A stretch of DNA of 64,000 nt from Bin87 sp965220055 (GTDB lineage Bacteria > Chloroflexota > Dehalococcoidia > Lucifugimonadales > UBA3495), in NCBI GenBank assembly GCA_965220055.1, contig CBDCPE010000004.1, forward strand, positions 3,534,001 through 3,598,000, given 5' to 3'. The notes under the pieces are model-generated. The model was not told where the DNA came from and ran no database searches. It saw nothing but the letters and a program-made list of their open reading frames with translations. Below, one piece after another: positions 27,097-35,641 of the stretch (its first letter is position 1; each line of letters begins with the position of its first letter). Position numbers and translations under genes: made by a program.

Positions 27097-28029
27097 TCAC
27101 GCCAGCAGGAATTCCAAAACCGCCTTCTGCGCGTGCAATCGGTTGTGCGCCTGCTGGTACGCGACCGACTGTGGGTGTTCCAGCATCCCGGGGGGCACCT
27201 CTTCACCGTAGTGCGCCGGCATATCGTGCATGAAGCACGCCCCCGGCGCCGCCTGGGCCATCAACGCCCCGTCCACGGTGTAACCCTGGAAAGCCCTCAG
27301 GCGTTCTTGAGCCTCCGCCTCGTCTCCCATGCTGGTCCAAACGTCCGTATACACGACATTTGCATCGATCACGGCGTCTTCCGGCCGCACCAGTGGATGC
27401 ACAGTCGGTCGGGGTCCTCCATCGGCGCGCACTCCCCGTTCGCTGGCATCGTCAAACACCGCCTCTTCCAACTGATAGCCATGGGGCGCGGCCATGGCAA
27501 AATTAATTCCCACAGCTGGAGCGCCCAAACAGAGACTGCGTGCCACGTTGTTTCCATCGCCGATGTAGGCCAGGTTCAATCCATCGGTCTTCCCGTGGGT
27601 CTCCGCAATGGTCAGCAGATCGGCCATGGTCTGGCACGGATGCTCCACGTCGGAAAGCGCGTTTATCACCGGTACGCCGCCGTACGCCGCCAATCCCACC
27701 AGCGATTCGTGGGCATTGACGCGGGCTACAATGCAGTCCACGTACCCGCTCAATACCCGCGCCACGTCGGACACCGGCTCACGCCGTCCCAGACCCACCT
27801 CGTCCTGGCCCATATACAGGCTGAACCCGCCCAACTCCGCGATCCCGATCTGAAAACTGACCCGGGTTCGCAGCGAGGGCTTTTCGAACAGCAGGGCCAC
27901 CCGCTTGCCGGCCAGCGGTTGGGCGCTCCCCGGGGGCGCAGCCTTCAACTCCTGGGCTCGGTCAATGAGCCGGCGCGTCTCCTCGGGCGATATGTCGGTT
28001 ATGGATAGAAAATCGCGCTTTGCGTTCAT
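27097..28029 (-). CDS. argF: ornithine carbamoyltransferase
   Basis: A 310-residue carbamoyltransferase that makes citrulline from ornithine and carbamoyl phosphate. Carbamoyl-phosphate site FEKPSLRTRVSFQIG, HPCQTMADLLT, and VVYTDVWTSMGDE agree with ornithine carbamoyltransferase. The usual FMHCLPA motif reads FMHDMPAHYGEEV, with Asp-Met in place of Cys-Leu; that Cys normally contacts ornithine, so specificity deserves care. The start MNAKRDFLSITDISPEE gives normal length; an upstream in-frame ATG at 28134 is atypical. It is divergent from the thioesterase gene and no other arg gene is nearby. Confidence 0.88.
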   Translation of the reverse strand: MNAKRDFLSITDISPEETRRLIDRAQELKAAPPGSAQPLAGKRVALLFEKPSLRTRVSFQIGIAELGGFSLYMGQDEVGLGRREPVSDVARVLSGYVDCIVARVNAHESLVGLAAYGGVPVINALSDVEHPCQTMADLLTIAETHGKTDGLNLAYIGDGNNVARSLCLGAPAVGINFAMAAPHGYQLEEAVFDDASERGVRADGGPRPTVHPLVRPEDAVIDANVVYTDVWTSMGDEAEAQERLRAFQGYTVDGALMAQAAPGACFMHDMPAHYGEEVPPGMLEHPQSVAYQQAHNRLHAQKAVLEFLLA

Positions 28030-28205
28030 ATTCTGCGTCCCGTGGAACTTGAACGGTAGAGTAAGTTCTACACTGTGATGGACGCCACCGCATCGGGCGC
28101 GACTGCGGCGCAAGGCTCGATTCAGCCTCACCAAATGGACAGCATCAATATGATAGCATACGGCCCGCCGACGCAGAGGTCCGAAGCCACGTCACAGGAG
28201 TAACG

Positions 28206-28625
28206 ATGACTGAAAACACTGGGAACCCGGAAACAGAACTGTCGCCTGGCCTGATCGGGCGGCGGGAAGTGTTGGTATGCGAACACAACGTAGCGCCCCA
28301 CATCACCAAGCTCAGCACGCCTTCCATGATTCGGGCCATGGAGCAGGCTTCTCAGCGGGCGGTGCTGGACCATCTCCCGCCCGAGCAATCCACGGTGGGG
28401 TTTGAGGTCAACATACGCCACGTGGCCGGCGCAGACATCGGCGCCACGGTAGTAGCCATCGCCGAGTTGGAACGTATCGACGGCCGGTGGCTCTATTTCA
28501 AGGTGGAAGCACTCGACGGCAACCGCACCATTGGCGTCGGGACTCACCGCCGGGCTATTATCACCTTGCCGCCCGAAGCAACCAACCGCGGAAGTGGCGA
28601 TGACAGTCACACTCACGAGCTTTAA
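28206..28625 (+). CDS. FlK-like hot-dog fold thioesterase
   Basis: A 139-residue hot-dog thioesterase. VCEHNVAPHITKLSTPSMIRAMEQAS, TVGFEVNIRHVAGADIGATV and the C-terminal GVGTHRRAII match the fluoroacetyl-CoA thioesterase (FlK)-like family. GGAG lies 6 nt before the ATG. Members hydrolyse short acyl-CoA esters; fluoroacetate resistance itself is known only for the Streptomyces enzyme and should not be assumed here. Divergent from argF; followed by a terminator hairpin. Confidence 0.72.
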   Translation: MTENTGNPETELSPGLIGRREVLVCEHNVAPHITKLSTPSMIRAMEQASQRAVLDHLPPEQSTVGFEVNIRHVAGADIGATVVAIAELERIDGRWLYFKVEALDGNRTIGVGTHRRAIITLPPEATNRGSGDDSHTHEL

Positions 28626-28650
28626 CCCGCCCGGCCGCGCCACCGGATAA

Positions 28651-28676
28651 GGGGCGGGTTTGAGACCCGCCCCTTT
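28651..28676 (+). terminator. intrinsic terminator after the thioesterase gene
   Basis: GGGGCGGGT (28651-28659) pairs with ACCCGCCCC (28665-28673), loop TTGAG, then TTT. Confidence 0.8.
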
Positions 28677-28689
28677 CGCATCGCCAGAT

Positions 28690-28728
28690 GCAAAAAGAAC
28701 CGGCGCTACGGGTGAGGTAGCGCCGGTT
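28690..28728 (-). terminator. intrinsic terminator of the DUF1800-DUF1501-NHL operon
   Basis: A perfect 12-bp stem, AACCGGCGCTAC (28698-28709) with GTAGCGCCGGTT (28717-28728), followed on the minus strand by CTTTTTG. Confidence 0.85.
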
Positions 28729-28772
28729 CCCCGGGGAATAGTCGTGGTCGACTTCCTGGGCTGTTCTCCCGA

Positions 28773-29822
28773 TTACAGGTTGAACTGCGGGTCCAGGTAC
28801 GACTCGTCCTTCTGGTAAATCTGCAACCGGGAGCGCAGAGTGTCGCACACCAGCAGGCGGTTGTTCGCCCGGTCAAACGTCACACCCATGGGCATGCGGA
28901 AGGTGCGCTGCTGCTGCTCCAGGTCGGGAACCCGGCGGCGGGCCTTGACCATGTCGGGGTTGGCGTTGAGGGAGAGGTCGCCCCACTCCGAAACCTCGGT
29001 TGCGTCGCCTTCCAGGTAGGCCATGGGTCGCGTGCTGGCATCGTAGATCACCACGCGTTCATTGAGCCAGTCGGCAACGTAAACGTCACCGTCGTTATCG
29101 ATGTCGACATCCAGCGGGTGGTTCAACTCACCGGAGCGGGTGCCCCGACTGCCGAAGGTCGCCAGGTGGGTGCCGCCGGCGGTGTACTTCTGTACCCGGT
29201 GGTTACCCCAGTCGGCAACATAAATATCGCCGCTGTTGTCGATGCCGATGCCGGAAGGCATTTCCAGATCCTCTGGACCGTTGCCTTTGACGCCAAAGCC
29301 GCTCAGGTACTCACCGTCCTTGGTGAACTTCTGTACACGGCTGGTCTTGGCCGAGACTACCCAGAGGTTGTCGGCGGCGTCGAAAGCCAATCCGGCGGCG
29401 CCGCTCAGCTGGCCCTCGCCTTCACCGGCTTCGCCCCATTGCTTCTGCACGTTACCGTCGGCGTCGAACACGGCGATCATGTTCTTCCACTCGTCGGAAG
29501 CGTACACATTACCGGCGACATCGGTAGCGATTCCGGTAATCCACTCGAACAGGCCCCGCGAGTTGGACTGGTAGGCAGCGCCTTCCCGGCCGAATTCGCC
29601 CAGGAACTCCTCGCCGCCCTTGCCGTCGATGTTACCGATTGTGCACTTGGTGATGCGAGCGCTGGGGTTCTGCTCACCGCCGCGATTGGCGATAAACATC
29701 ACTCCGTCCGGCAAAGCTGCCACGCCCACCGGCTGGCTGAAGCCCATGCCCACCTGACCCTGACGGCCAACATTTTTGACGTAAAGCCATGCCCGACCGC
29801 TTGCTACGGTATTCTGAGGCAT
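28773..29822 (-). CDS. NHL-repeat beta-propeller protein
   Basis: A 349-residue protein made of NHL-type blades: repeated GVAALPDGVMFIANR, GIATDVAGNVYASDEWKN, GLAFDAADNLWVVS, GIGIDNSGDIYVADWGNHRVQKY, DVDIDNDGDVYVADWLNERV. These fold as a six-bladed propeller and usually bind other molecules rather than catalyse. No signal peptide is visible at MPQNTVASGRAWLYVKN. It is the third gene of a same-strand group with DUF1501 and DUF1800 proteins (gap 86 nt), so a joint function is likely. Confidence 0.82.
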   Translation of the reverse strand: MPQNTVASGRAWLYVKNVGRQGQVGMGFSQPVGVAALPDGVMFIANRGGEQNPSARITKCTIGNIDGKGGEEFLGEFGREGAAYQSNSRGLFEWITGIATDVAGNVYASDEWKNMIAVFDADGNVQKQWGEAGEGEGQLSGAAGLAFDAADNLWVVSAKTSRVQKFTKDGEYLSGFGVKGNGPEDLEMPSGIGIDNSGDIYVADWGNHRVQKYTAGGTHLATFGSRGTRSGELNHPLDVDIDNDGDVYVADWLNERVVIYDASTRPMAYLEGDATEVSEWGDLSLNANPDMVKARRRVPDLEQQQRTFRMPMGVTFDRANNRLLVCDTLRSRLQIYQKDESYLDPQFNL

Positions 29823-29908
29823 AGTTAATCCTCCAATTGAGAGTCGTTAGTCAGAGCGGCGACGCAACTGTTCACCGCGCCGCCGCTGCTATTTCTGACC
29901 TTGTGGGC

Positions 29909-31042
29909 CTACTTCTTGATGAAGTTCATCTTCGGGAAGGCGCCATTGACGATGGGGTTAGCGTCCATGCCCAGCCAGTCCTCGACGATGCTGGTGTAAG
30001 CGCCGCGGAAATCGTAGTTGGGAACCAGGTCGCCCTGCTCAAGATCCTCGGCCTTCCGGGAGGGGTACTGGCCATAGAAGCCACCCTGAATCGGGTCGCC
30101 GATGACGAAGGCAGCGCCGGCGGCGCCGTGGTCGGTGCCGGAGCCGTTGTCACGGACGCGGCGACCGAACTCGGAGAACATATACATGACGATGTTCTCG
30201 CCAGTGTTGTGCTCCTTCATGTCCTGGAAGAACGCGCTGACGCCCTCGGAAACTTCCTTCCACAGCTGCGGGTGCGCCGCGGCCTCACCAGCATGGGTGT
30301 CGAAGCTGGCATGCTGGGTGTAGAAGATCTTGGTGCCCAGGTCGGCCATGTAGACCTGAGCAATGTCGCGCAGGTGATGGGCGATGGGGCTGTTGGGATA
30401 TTCCACGTTGCTGGAGTACTGCTCCGGCGCGACCTTGACGATGTCGGCGCCGATCATCGCGTCGGTGCCGGTGGACCGCAGGTAGTCATTGACGTAGCTG
30501 CCACCGATGGTGGGAGAGTACATCTTCGAGAAGAGGTCGAGAGCCTTGGAACGCTGGTCAACGTTCTCAATGCCAGTCAGCAAGCCATAGGTACTCAGGT
30601 CAGCAATGGCTGCTACCGGGACGCCGGGGACGGCCAGCGCGCGGGGCAGACCGTGGCCGAAGTTGATGGCGGTCAGGACGTTTTCTTTGCCCGGGTCCAT
30701 CTCGCGAGCGACGCGGCCGGCCCAGCCTTCGGTGCCGACTTTGTCGGGCTCGCAGGTGTGCCAGATGTCCATGCTGCGGAAGTGGGAACGAGGACTGTCA
30801 GCGTAGCCGATGCCGTGAATGATGGCAACCTTGCCCGCGTCAAACATTTCCTTCAAAGGACCCATGGTGGGCGCGAGGCCCAACTCATCATTAATGGGGA
30901 TGATGTCTTCCCGCTGGTAATGGATGGTCGGCCGGTTGTCGTAGTACGACGAATCGTTGTAGGGGATCACCGTGTTGAAATAGTCGTTGCCGCCGGTGAG
31001 CTGCAAGACCACGATGACCGGATCTTTCTTGGTGGAGGTCAT
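29909..31042 (-). CDS. DUF1501 family protein
   Basis: A 377-residue DUF1501 protein with the alkaline-phosphatase-like fold typical of the family. Landmarks are VVLQLTGGNDYFNTVIPYND at the N-terminus, FDAGKVAIIHGIGYADSPRSHFRSMDIW, FDTHAGEAAAHPQLW and the C-terminal FSEFGRRVRDNGSGTDHGAAGAAFVIG. Unlike most members there is no twin-arginine leader, so it appears cytoplasmic or the leader is lost. DUF1501 and DUF1800 genes are typically adjacent, as here (gap 108 nt); their biochemical role is still poorly known. Confidence 0.9.
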   Translation of the reverse strand: MTSTKKDPVIVVLQLTGGNDYFNTVIPYNDSSYYDNRPTIHYQREDIIPINDELGLAPTMGPLKEMFDAGKVAIIHGIGYADSPRSHFRSMDIWHTCEPDKVGTEGWAGRVAREMDPGKENVLTAINFGHGLPRALAVPGVPVAAIADLSTYGLLTGIENVDQRSKALDLFSKMYSPTIGGSYVNDYLRSTGTDAMIGADIVKVAPEQYSSNVEYPNSPIAHHLRDIAQVYMADLGTKIFYTQHASFDTHAGEAAAHPQLWKEVSEGVSAFFQDMKEHNTGENIVMYMFSEFGRRVRDNGSGTDHGAAGAAFVIGDPIQGGFYGQYPSRKAEDLEQGDLVPNYDFRGAYTSIVEDWLGMDANPIVNGAFPKMNFIKK

Positions 31043-31150
31043 TGTGCATGCTCCTTGTGTTTCGCCTTTTAGTGACTGAGGACGCTTGGGGACGGAGCAG
31101 CCACGGCCTTTCGGTTCGGTGGAACCGCTCCGTCCGATGTGCGATTGGGT

Positions 31151-32551
31151 TTAGCCGAACTGGTATTCGGTGGTGGCGCTGATCAGGGCCATGGTCTCGC
31201 CAACACGGGTGGCGGTACCGGCGTAATCGGACCAGTCGACGTTCCCGCCGGAGCGGAGGTACTCAGCCAGCTGGCCGCGGGTCTCTTCGCTCAGTTCGAC
31301 GAAACCCATGTAGTCCGTGCAGGCATCGAGGAGATGGTCGGGAGTTTCCACGCCTTCGTTGCGCATCCGGTCGATGATATCGCGCATGCCGGGCAGTTCA
31401 GGGTCAGACACCCGGTCAGCCACGAAGTTGATCCGGGCCAACAGGGCGCCGGAGTTGATCCACTCCAGGCCGGTGTGCCAGCCTTCCACCGACGGCGGGT
31501 CCAGAATGGACTGGCCCATGTAGGTGGGCTCCTTGCCGATGTCCAGTACGCCGGGGTCCGGGTTCTGGAACAGGCCAACCATGCGCAGCGTGCCGGCGAC
31601 CACTTCGGCCGGGCTCTTGATCTTCTGGAACCGTGCGTCCTTGAACCACTGGGAGTTGAACATGTGGCGCAGAACGGGCTTCATTTCAAACCCGGAGTCC
31701 TCGAACACCTGGCACATCTCGTCCAGCGCGTCCTCGTCTCGAGCCGGCTCGATGGTCCAAGCGGGAACTTGGGGCTCATCGGCGACGAAGAAGTTGTAGA
31801 GATGGCGGCAAATGAAGCGGGAGGTGGCCGGCTGCTTCAGGATGATGTCGATGATGTCCTCACCGCCGAGGTCGCCGGTCTCACCCAGGAAGGTCTTTTC
31901 ACCGTAGTCGTGGTCCTCATCCTTGTAGGCGAACTTCCAGGGATAGCGGCCGTAGGGAGCCCGCGGCAGCTTGGCCTGAATGGTCCAGCCGGTGAATGCC
32001 CGCGAGCACTCGCGTACGTCAACCTCGGTGTAGTTCGAAACGCCCAGGGAGAAGAGCTCCAGCAGCTCGCGGCCCCAGTTCTCGTTCACGGCGTCCCGGT
32101 GGTTTTCGTTGTTGTCCAGCCAGAAGATCATGGCCGGATTCTTGGACAGCTCGATCAGCATGTCCCGATAGTTGCCCATGCCGTACTCTCGCAGCATGTC
32201 AATCTGCTCGAGCAACTGGTCGCAGTTGTCGACCTTGGAGTTGCCGGTAGCAAAGACGTGGTGCCAGAACAGCGAGATCTTCTCTTCCAGGGGCCGATCG
32301 CTGGATACCATGTTGTACATCCAGTTGGCCTGTCCGGAGAAGGGAACGCCGCCCGGGAGCAAGAAGCTGGGGTGGTACCGGAGCAGGAGAGCCATCTTCC
32401 CACCATCGCGGTCTGCGGGCGGATCGATCAACTCTTCCACAGTGGCTTCGTAACCCTGGACAACGCATCGCTCCAACTCTGCGCGGTTGGCGCTAAAACC
32501 GGCGCGCCGCATCAGATGGGCCATCAGTGCCAGGTCATCCTTGTGTGACAT
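31151..32551 (-). CDS. DUF1800 family protein
   Basis: A 466-residue DUF1800 protein: HLMRRAGFSANRAELERCV at the start, LALFWHHVFATG-type region (LFWHHVFATGNSKV), NPAMIFWLDNNENHRDAVNENWGRELLELFSLG and RAFTGWTI in the middle, and FICRHLYNFFVAD later, all family hallmarks. It is the promoter-proximal gene of the DUF1800-DUF1501-NHL operon, under a sigma70-type promoter about 80 nt upstream. The function of the family is not established. Confidence 0.92.
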   Translation of the reverse strand: MSHKDDLALMAHLMRRAGFSANRAELERCVVQGYEATVEELIDPPADRDGGKMALLLRYHPSFLLPGGVPFSGQANWMYNMVSSDRPLEEKISLFWHHVFATGNSKVDNCDQLLEQIDMLREYGMGNYRDMLIELSKNPAMIFWLDNNENHRDAVNENWGRELLELFSLGVSNYTEVDVRECSRAFTGWTIQAKLPRAPYGRYPWKFAYKDEDHDYGEKTFLGETGDLGGEDIIDIILKQPATSRFICRHLYNFFVADEPQVPAWTIEPARDEDALDEMCQVFEDSGFEMKPVLRHMFNSQWFKDARFQKIKSPAEVVAGTLRMVGLFQNPDPGVLDIGKEPTYMGQSILDPPSVEGWHTGLEWINSGALLARINFVADRVSDPELPGMRDIIDRMRNEGVETPDHLLDACTDYMGFVELSEETRGQLAEYLRSGGNVDWSDYAGTATRVGETMALISATTEYQFG

Positions 32552-32630
32552 CCTGTGCCTCCTTCCTACGATTTTATGCCGTTTTCGCCGGGTTTTGTGT
32601 ACCGTTCCCGGCCTTACGACGGTTGGCAGT

Positions 32631-32659
32631 AGTGTAATTTAGTTGTCAGACCCTGTCAA
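32631..32659 (-). promoter_or_regulatory. promoter of the DUF1800 operon
   Basis: On the minus strand TTGACA (32659-32654), 17-bp spacer, TACACT (32636-32631), about 80 nt before the DUF1800 ATG. Confidence 0.6.
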
Positions 32660-32800
32660 CAAATTGGCGTATGGATCAAATTTGATAACCATTATAATCT
32701 GGTAACCGCAACCCAAGAAGGACAGCCAATCGCGCTCATGCCCGACTAATTTTCGACGGTTGCGGGCACGGTATTGGACAACGTCCCGCCGGGCAGATGG

Positions 32801-33235
32801 TTACTTCGGCACCGCCCAGGTCGGCGGCGGTGCGTGGGTAATGGCCGCATCGTCGTCCGCTGGAATCTGGGCAACCAGCCGGCCGTTTTCCACCTTTACA
32901 TTGTGGTAGAACAGCTGGGCCCGCGGTCCGTTCACGCACACGCCCTGCCCTTCTTCAAAACGCCAGCCGTGGTCGGGGCACAGGAAACTCTTGTCCCACT
33001 TCACCACTCGTCCGAACGCGTGCGGGCACACCATCGACAGCAGGCGGTATTGTCCGTCCCTTGCCTTAGCCAGCCAGTGCTCCTCGCCATTTTCCAACCG
33101 CACTCGCGCAGGCAGCTCTTTGAAATCACCGACCGCCCCCAGGTCTACCTGGCGCGCCGGGGCCATTTTGTTCCGCCCAATGTCGGCGGGGTCGGTTACC
33201 ATTCGCCGACGGCGGTGGTAGATGTCTTCGCTCAT
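32801..33235 (-). CDS. Rieske [2Fe-2S] domain protein
   Basis: A 144-residue stand-alone Rieske protein. The cluster ligands are in VCPHAFGRVV (Cys-x-His) and FLCPDHGWRF (Cys-x2-His), near residues 70-95. Such small proteins act as ferredoxin components of oxygenases or as regulators. Start MSEDIYHRRRR is preceded by GGAGAAG; an ATG 24 nt upstream is less well placed. No oxygenase subunit is adjacent, so its partner is unknown; the LigB-type enzymes are 14 kb away. Confidence 0.8.
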   Translation of the reverse strand: MSEDIYHRRRRMVTDPADIGRNKMAPARQVDLGAVGDFKELPARVRLENGEEHWLAKARDGQYRLLSMVCPHAFGRVVKWDKSFLCPDHGWRFEEGQGVCVNGPRAQLFYHNVKVENGRLVAQIPADDDAAITHAPPPTWAVPK

Positions 33236-33308
33236 GGCCCTTCTCCTGCAGCGTGTCACCCAATCGCCCGTCGCCGTTCAATCGACGATTATTGGCCCTG
33301 GGCGGTGG

Positions 33309-33614
33309 TCAGTCCGTGGGTAGCCCTCCGAAGGCTTCCTCCATTGTAATGATCGGAAATATCTCGGTCCGGTTCCAGGTGGCCAAGCCCATATCGATCA
33401 CGGCGTCATCAACCGCGTGGGCGTCCGGGCCGTCCAGGACCAGCCACGTCTGGTGCGAGGACTTCCCTACCCAGCCACCACGGTACTCGCAACCCCGGCT
33501 GGCTAGCGTCGCGGTCAACTCCGCCGACATCCGCACAACTCTGTTGCGCACGCCCAAGTCAACCCCGGGGCATCGCTCCGGGGCGTGTTCCAGCGACACC
33601 ATGTACAGGGCCAT
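33309..33614 (-). CDS. hypothetical 101-residue protein (ferredoxin-like fold suspected)
   Basis: A small protein starting MALYMVSLEHAPERCPGVDL and containing HQTWLVLDGPDAHAVDDAVIDMGL and TEIFPIITMEEAF. The pattern of a short strand, helix, 'TWLVLDGPDAHAV' and a final strand resembles small dimeric alpha-beta barrel (Dabb or muconolactone isomerase-like) domains, but no family is firmly recognised. It is 50 nt before the BtuF-like gene's stop, on the same strand. Confidence 0.55.
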   Translation of the reverse strand: MALYMVSLEHAPERCPGVDLGVRNRVVRMSAELTATLASRGCEYRGGWVGKSSHQTWLVLDGPDAHAVDDAVIDMGLATWNRTEIFPIITMEEAFGGLPTD

Positions 33615-33658
33615 CGCCGCATCCCTCCATTCAGTGCAATCTTCTGCGTAGCTCGTCG

Positions 33659-34594
33659 CTACCGGGCCCCCGCCGGGATCGGCAGCGCGCTGTGACGGAA
33701 AATTCCTGGCTTCGTAAGTCCCATGAACTGTTCCGGACGCATCGCCTCTGCCAACCCCTCCAGCACGTCGATTACCCTGGGCCCGTGCCTGCTGGGTATC
33801 TGGCCGTCAAACAAGTAAACCCTGCCGTCCCGCACCGCGTTCAGCGAATTCCACTCCTCCCGCTCCGCCAATCGCGCCGTTTCCAATATGGTCCGGTCCA
33901 TGTTGAACGCGCATGGCATCACCATCACGTAGTCCGGCTGATACTCGGCGACCTCGCCCCATCCCACTTCCCGCGACTTCCCCCACTTCTCGGCCAGTCC
34001 TTCCGAACCACCCGCCAATTCCACCAACTCCGGCGTCCACTGTCCCGTGTTACGCATCGGCTCCAGCCAGTCAATGCAAAACACCCTGGGCCGGCTGCCG
34101 TCTGCAGCGCGTTCTGCAACGTAGCCGGCGCGCTCCCGAAGTTCCTCTAACAGGTCCTCCGCTCTCCCGGCTACTCCCGCGGCATCGCCGATGCGCTGAA
34201 TATTCCCGTATATGTCGTCCAGACTGGCCGGGCGGATACTCAATATGTCCGGCTGATAATCCAGCACTTTGCTGGCCATTTCGAAGACTGACCCCGCCCC
34301 AACCGCGCACACTTCGCAAAGTTCCTGGGTCAGGATCAGGTCGGGTTGCAATCGCCGCAACAGATCGCCGTCGATGACGTACACAGGATTGCCCGCCGCC
34401 CGCGCCTGCTGAATGATCGTGTCGATTTCCGCGCTGGAGAGGTGGGACTTGCTACGCACACTCCGGCTCACGATGGGCAATCCACGGGCCCCTGCCGGAT
34501 AGTCGCACATATGAGAAACGCCAATTAGAGAATCTCCCAACCCCAGGGCAAACACGATCTCCGTGGCGCTGGGCAACAATGAAACGATGCGCAT
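33659..34594 (-). CDS. cobalamin-binding protein, BtuF-like (PF01497 fold)
   Basis: A 311-residue periplasmic-binding-protein type III family member: MRIVSLLPSATEIVFALGLGDSLIGVSHMCDYP, PDLILTQELCEVC, and RVFCIDWLEPMRNTGQWTPELVELAGG. This subgroup is annotated as cobalamin-binding or ABC substrate-binding but lacks a signal peptide, as here, suggesting a cytoplasmic cobalamin or corrinoid handling role. That would fit the cobalamin-type reductive dehalogenase-like protein 11 kb away (inference). An upstream ATG at 34672 is in frame but gives an atypical extension. Confidence 0.75.
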   Translation of the reverse strand: MRIVSLLPSATEIVFALGLGDSLIGVSHMCDYPAGARGLPIVSRSVRSKSHLSSAEIDTIIQQARAAGNPVYVIDGDLLRRLQPDLILTQELCEVCAVGAGSVFEMASKVLDYQPDILSIRPASLDDIYGNIQRIGDAAGVAGRAEDLLEELRERAGYVAERAADGSRPRVFCIDWLEPMRNTGQWTPELVELAGGSEGLAEKWGKSREVGWGEVAEYQPDYVMVMPCAFNMDRTILETARLAEREEWNSLNAVRDGRVYLFDGQIPSRHGPRVIDVLEGLAEAMRPEQFMGLTKPGIFRHSALPIPAGAR

Positions 34595-34747
34595 GGCGGG
34601 CATTGTAGGCCCATGAAACACGCTTGGCAATCCGAGTCCGGGTCGAGAGTAAGCGCGTCCAAATGGTATCATTGAACACTCCCCTACACGATTTCAGCAA
34701 CGCGCCAACCATCATCGTTGGCTCCTGGCTCGTGCCATCCATATACA

Positions 34748-35641
34748 ATGCCCGCCCGCGTCCTCAACGGCAATGAAATCGCCGCCGACCTCCGAACCGA
34801 GGTTGCGGCCGGCGTGTCCGATCTCGCCGCGTTCGGCAGAACTACTCCAGGTCTGGCGGCCGTACTCGTGGGTGACGATCCGGCCTCCGCGGTATACGTA
34901 CGGAACAAGAACAGGGCGTGCGCCGACGCCGGCATATTCTCGGAAATCTTCCACCTGCCCGCGGACACTGCCCAGAATGACCTTCTGAACCTCATCGACC
35001 AGTTGAATAACGACGCCAGGTTCCACGGCATTCTCGTGCAACTCCCGCTCCCCGACGGCCTGGACGAACCCGCGGTCATCGAACGCGTCGACCCGCGCAA
35101 GGACGTCGACGGTCTCCATCCCATCAGTCAGGGCCGGATGCTCCAGGGCGAACCCACCTTCCTCCCGTGTACCCCTTCGGGCGTGCAGCAGGTCCTGCTA
35201 CGCAGCGGCTACGATCCCGCCGGTCAGCATGTCGTCATCGTCGGCCGAAGCAACATTGTCGGCAAACCCCTTGCCGCCCTTCTGATGCAGCGCAATTCCG
35301 GCGGCAACGCCACCGTGACCGTGTGTCACACGCGCACTCGGGACCTGGCCGACATCACCCGCCAGGCCGACATCCTCGTCGCCGCCGTGGGAGTGCCCGG
35401 TGTCATCGGCGCCGATATGGTTCGAGATGGCGCCGTCGTCATCGACGTGGGCATCAACCGGGTGGACGACGCCACCCGTCGCCGTGGCTACCGGCTGGTC
35501 GGCGACGTCGATTACGACGCCGTCGCCGCCAAGGCCGAGGCCATCACTCCCGTTCCTGGCGGCATTGGCCCCATGACGATAGCCGTCCTCCTCGGTAACA
35601 CGTTGCAGGCCGCCCGGCGCAGCGCCGATGCGAACCGGTGA
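34748..35641 (+). CDS. folD: bifunctional methylene-THF dehydrogenase/cyclohydrolase
   Basis: A 297-residue FolD, which interconverts 5,10-methylene-, 5,10-methenyl- and 10-formyl-tetrahydrofolate. Signatures are PGLAAVLVGDDPASAVYVRNKNRACADAGI (with the catalytic Lys), GILVQLPLPDGLDE, DVDGLHP, CTPSGVQQVL, VIVGRSNIVGKPLAALLMQ and PVPGGIGPMTIAVLL. Length is normal. The 3' end overlaps queA by 14 nt, so the genes are translationally coupled. Confidence 0.96.
   Translation: MPARVLNGNEIAADLRTEVAAGVSDLAAFGRTTPGLAAVLVGDDPASAVYVRNKNRACADAGIFSEIFHLPADTAQNDLLNLIDQLNNDARFHGILVQLPLPDGLDEPAVIERVDPRKDVDGLHPISQGRMLQGEPTFLPCTPSGVQQVLLRSGYDPAGQHVVIVGRSNIVGKPLAALLMQRNSGGNATVTVCHTRTRDLADITRQADILVAAVGVPGVIGADMVRDGAVVIDVGINRVDDATRRRGYRLVGDVDYDAVAAKAEAITPVPGGIGPMTIAVLLGNTLQAARRSADANR

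Noticed and set aside
25791..28008. Long plus-strand ORFs opposite der and argF
   Set aside because: Der and ArgF motifs on the minus strand are complete; the plus-strand products have no recognisable domain.
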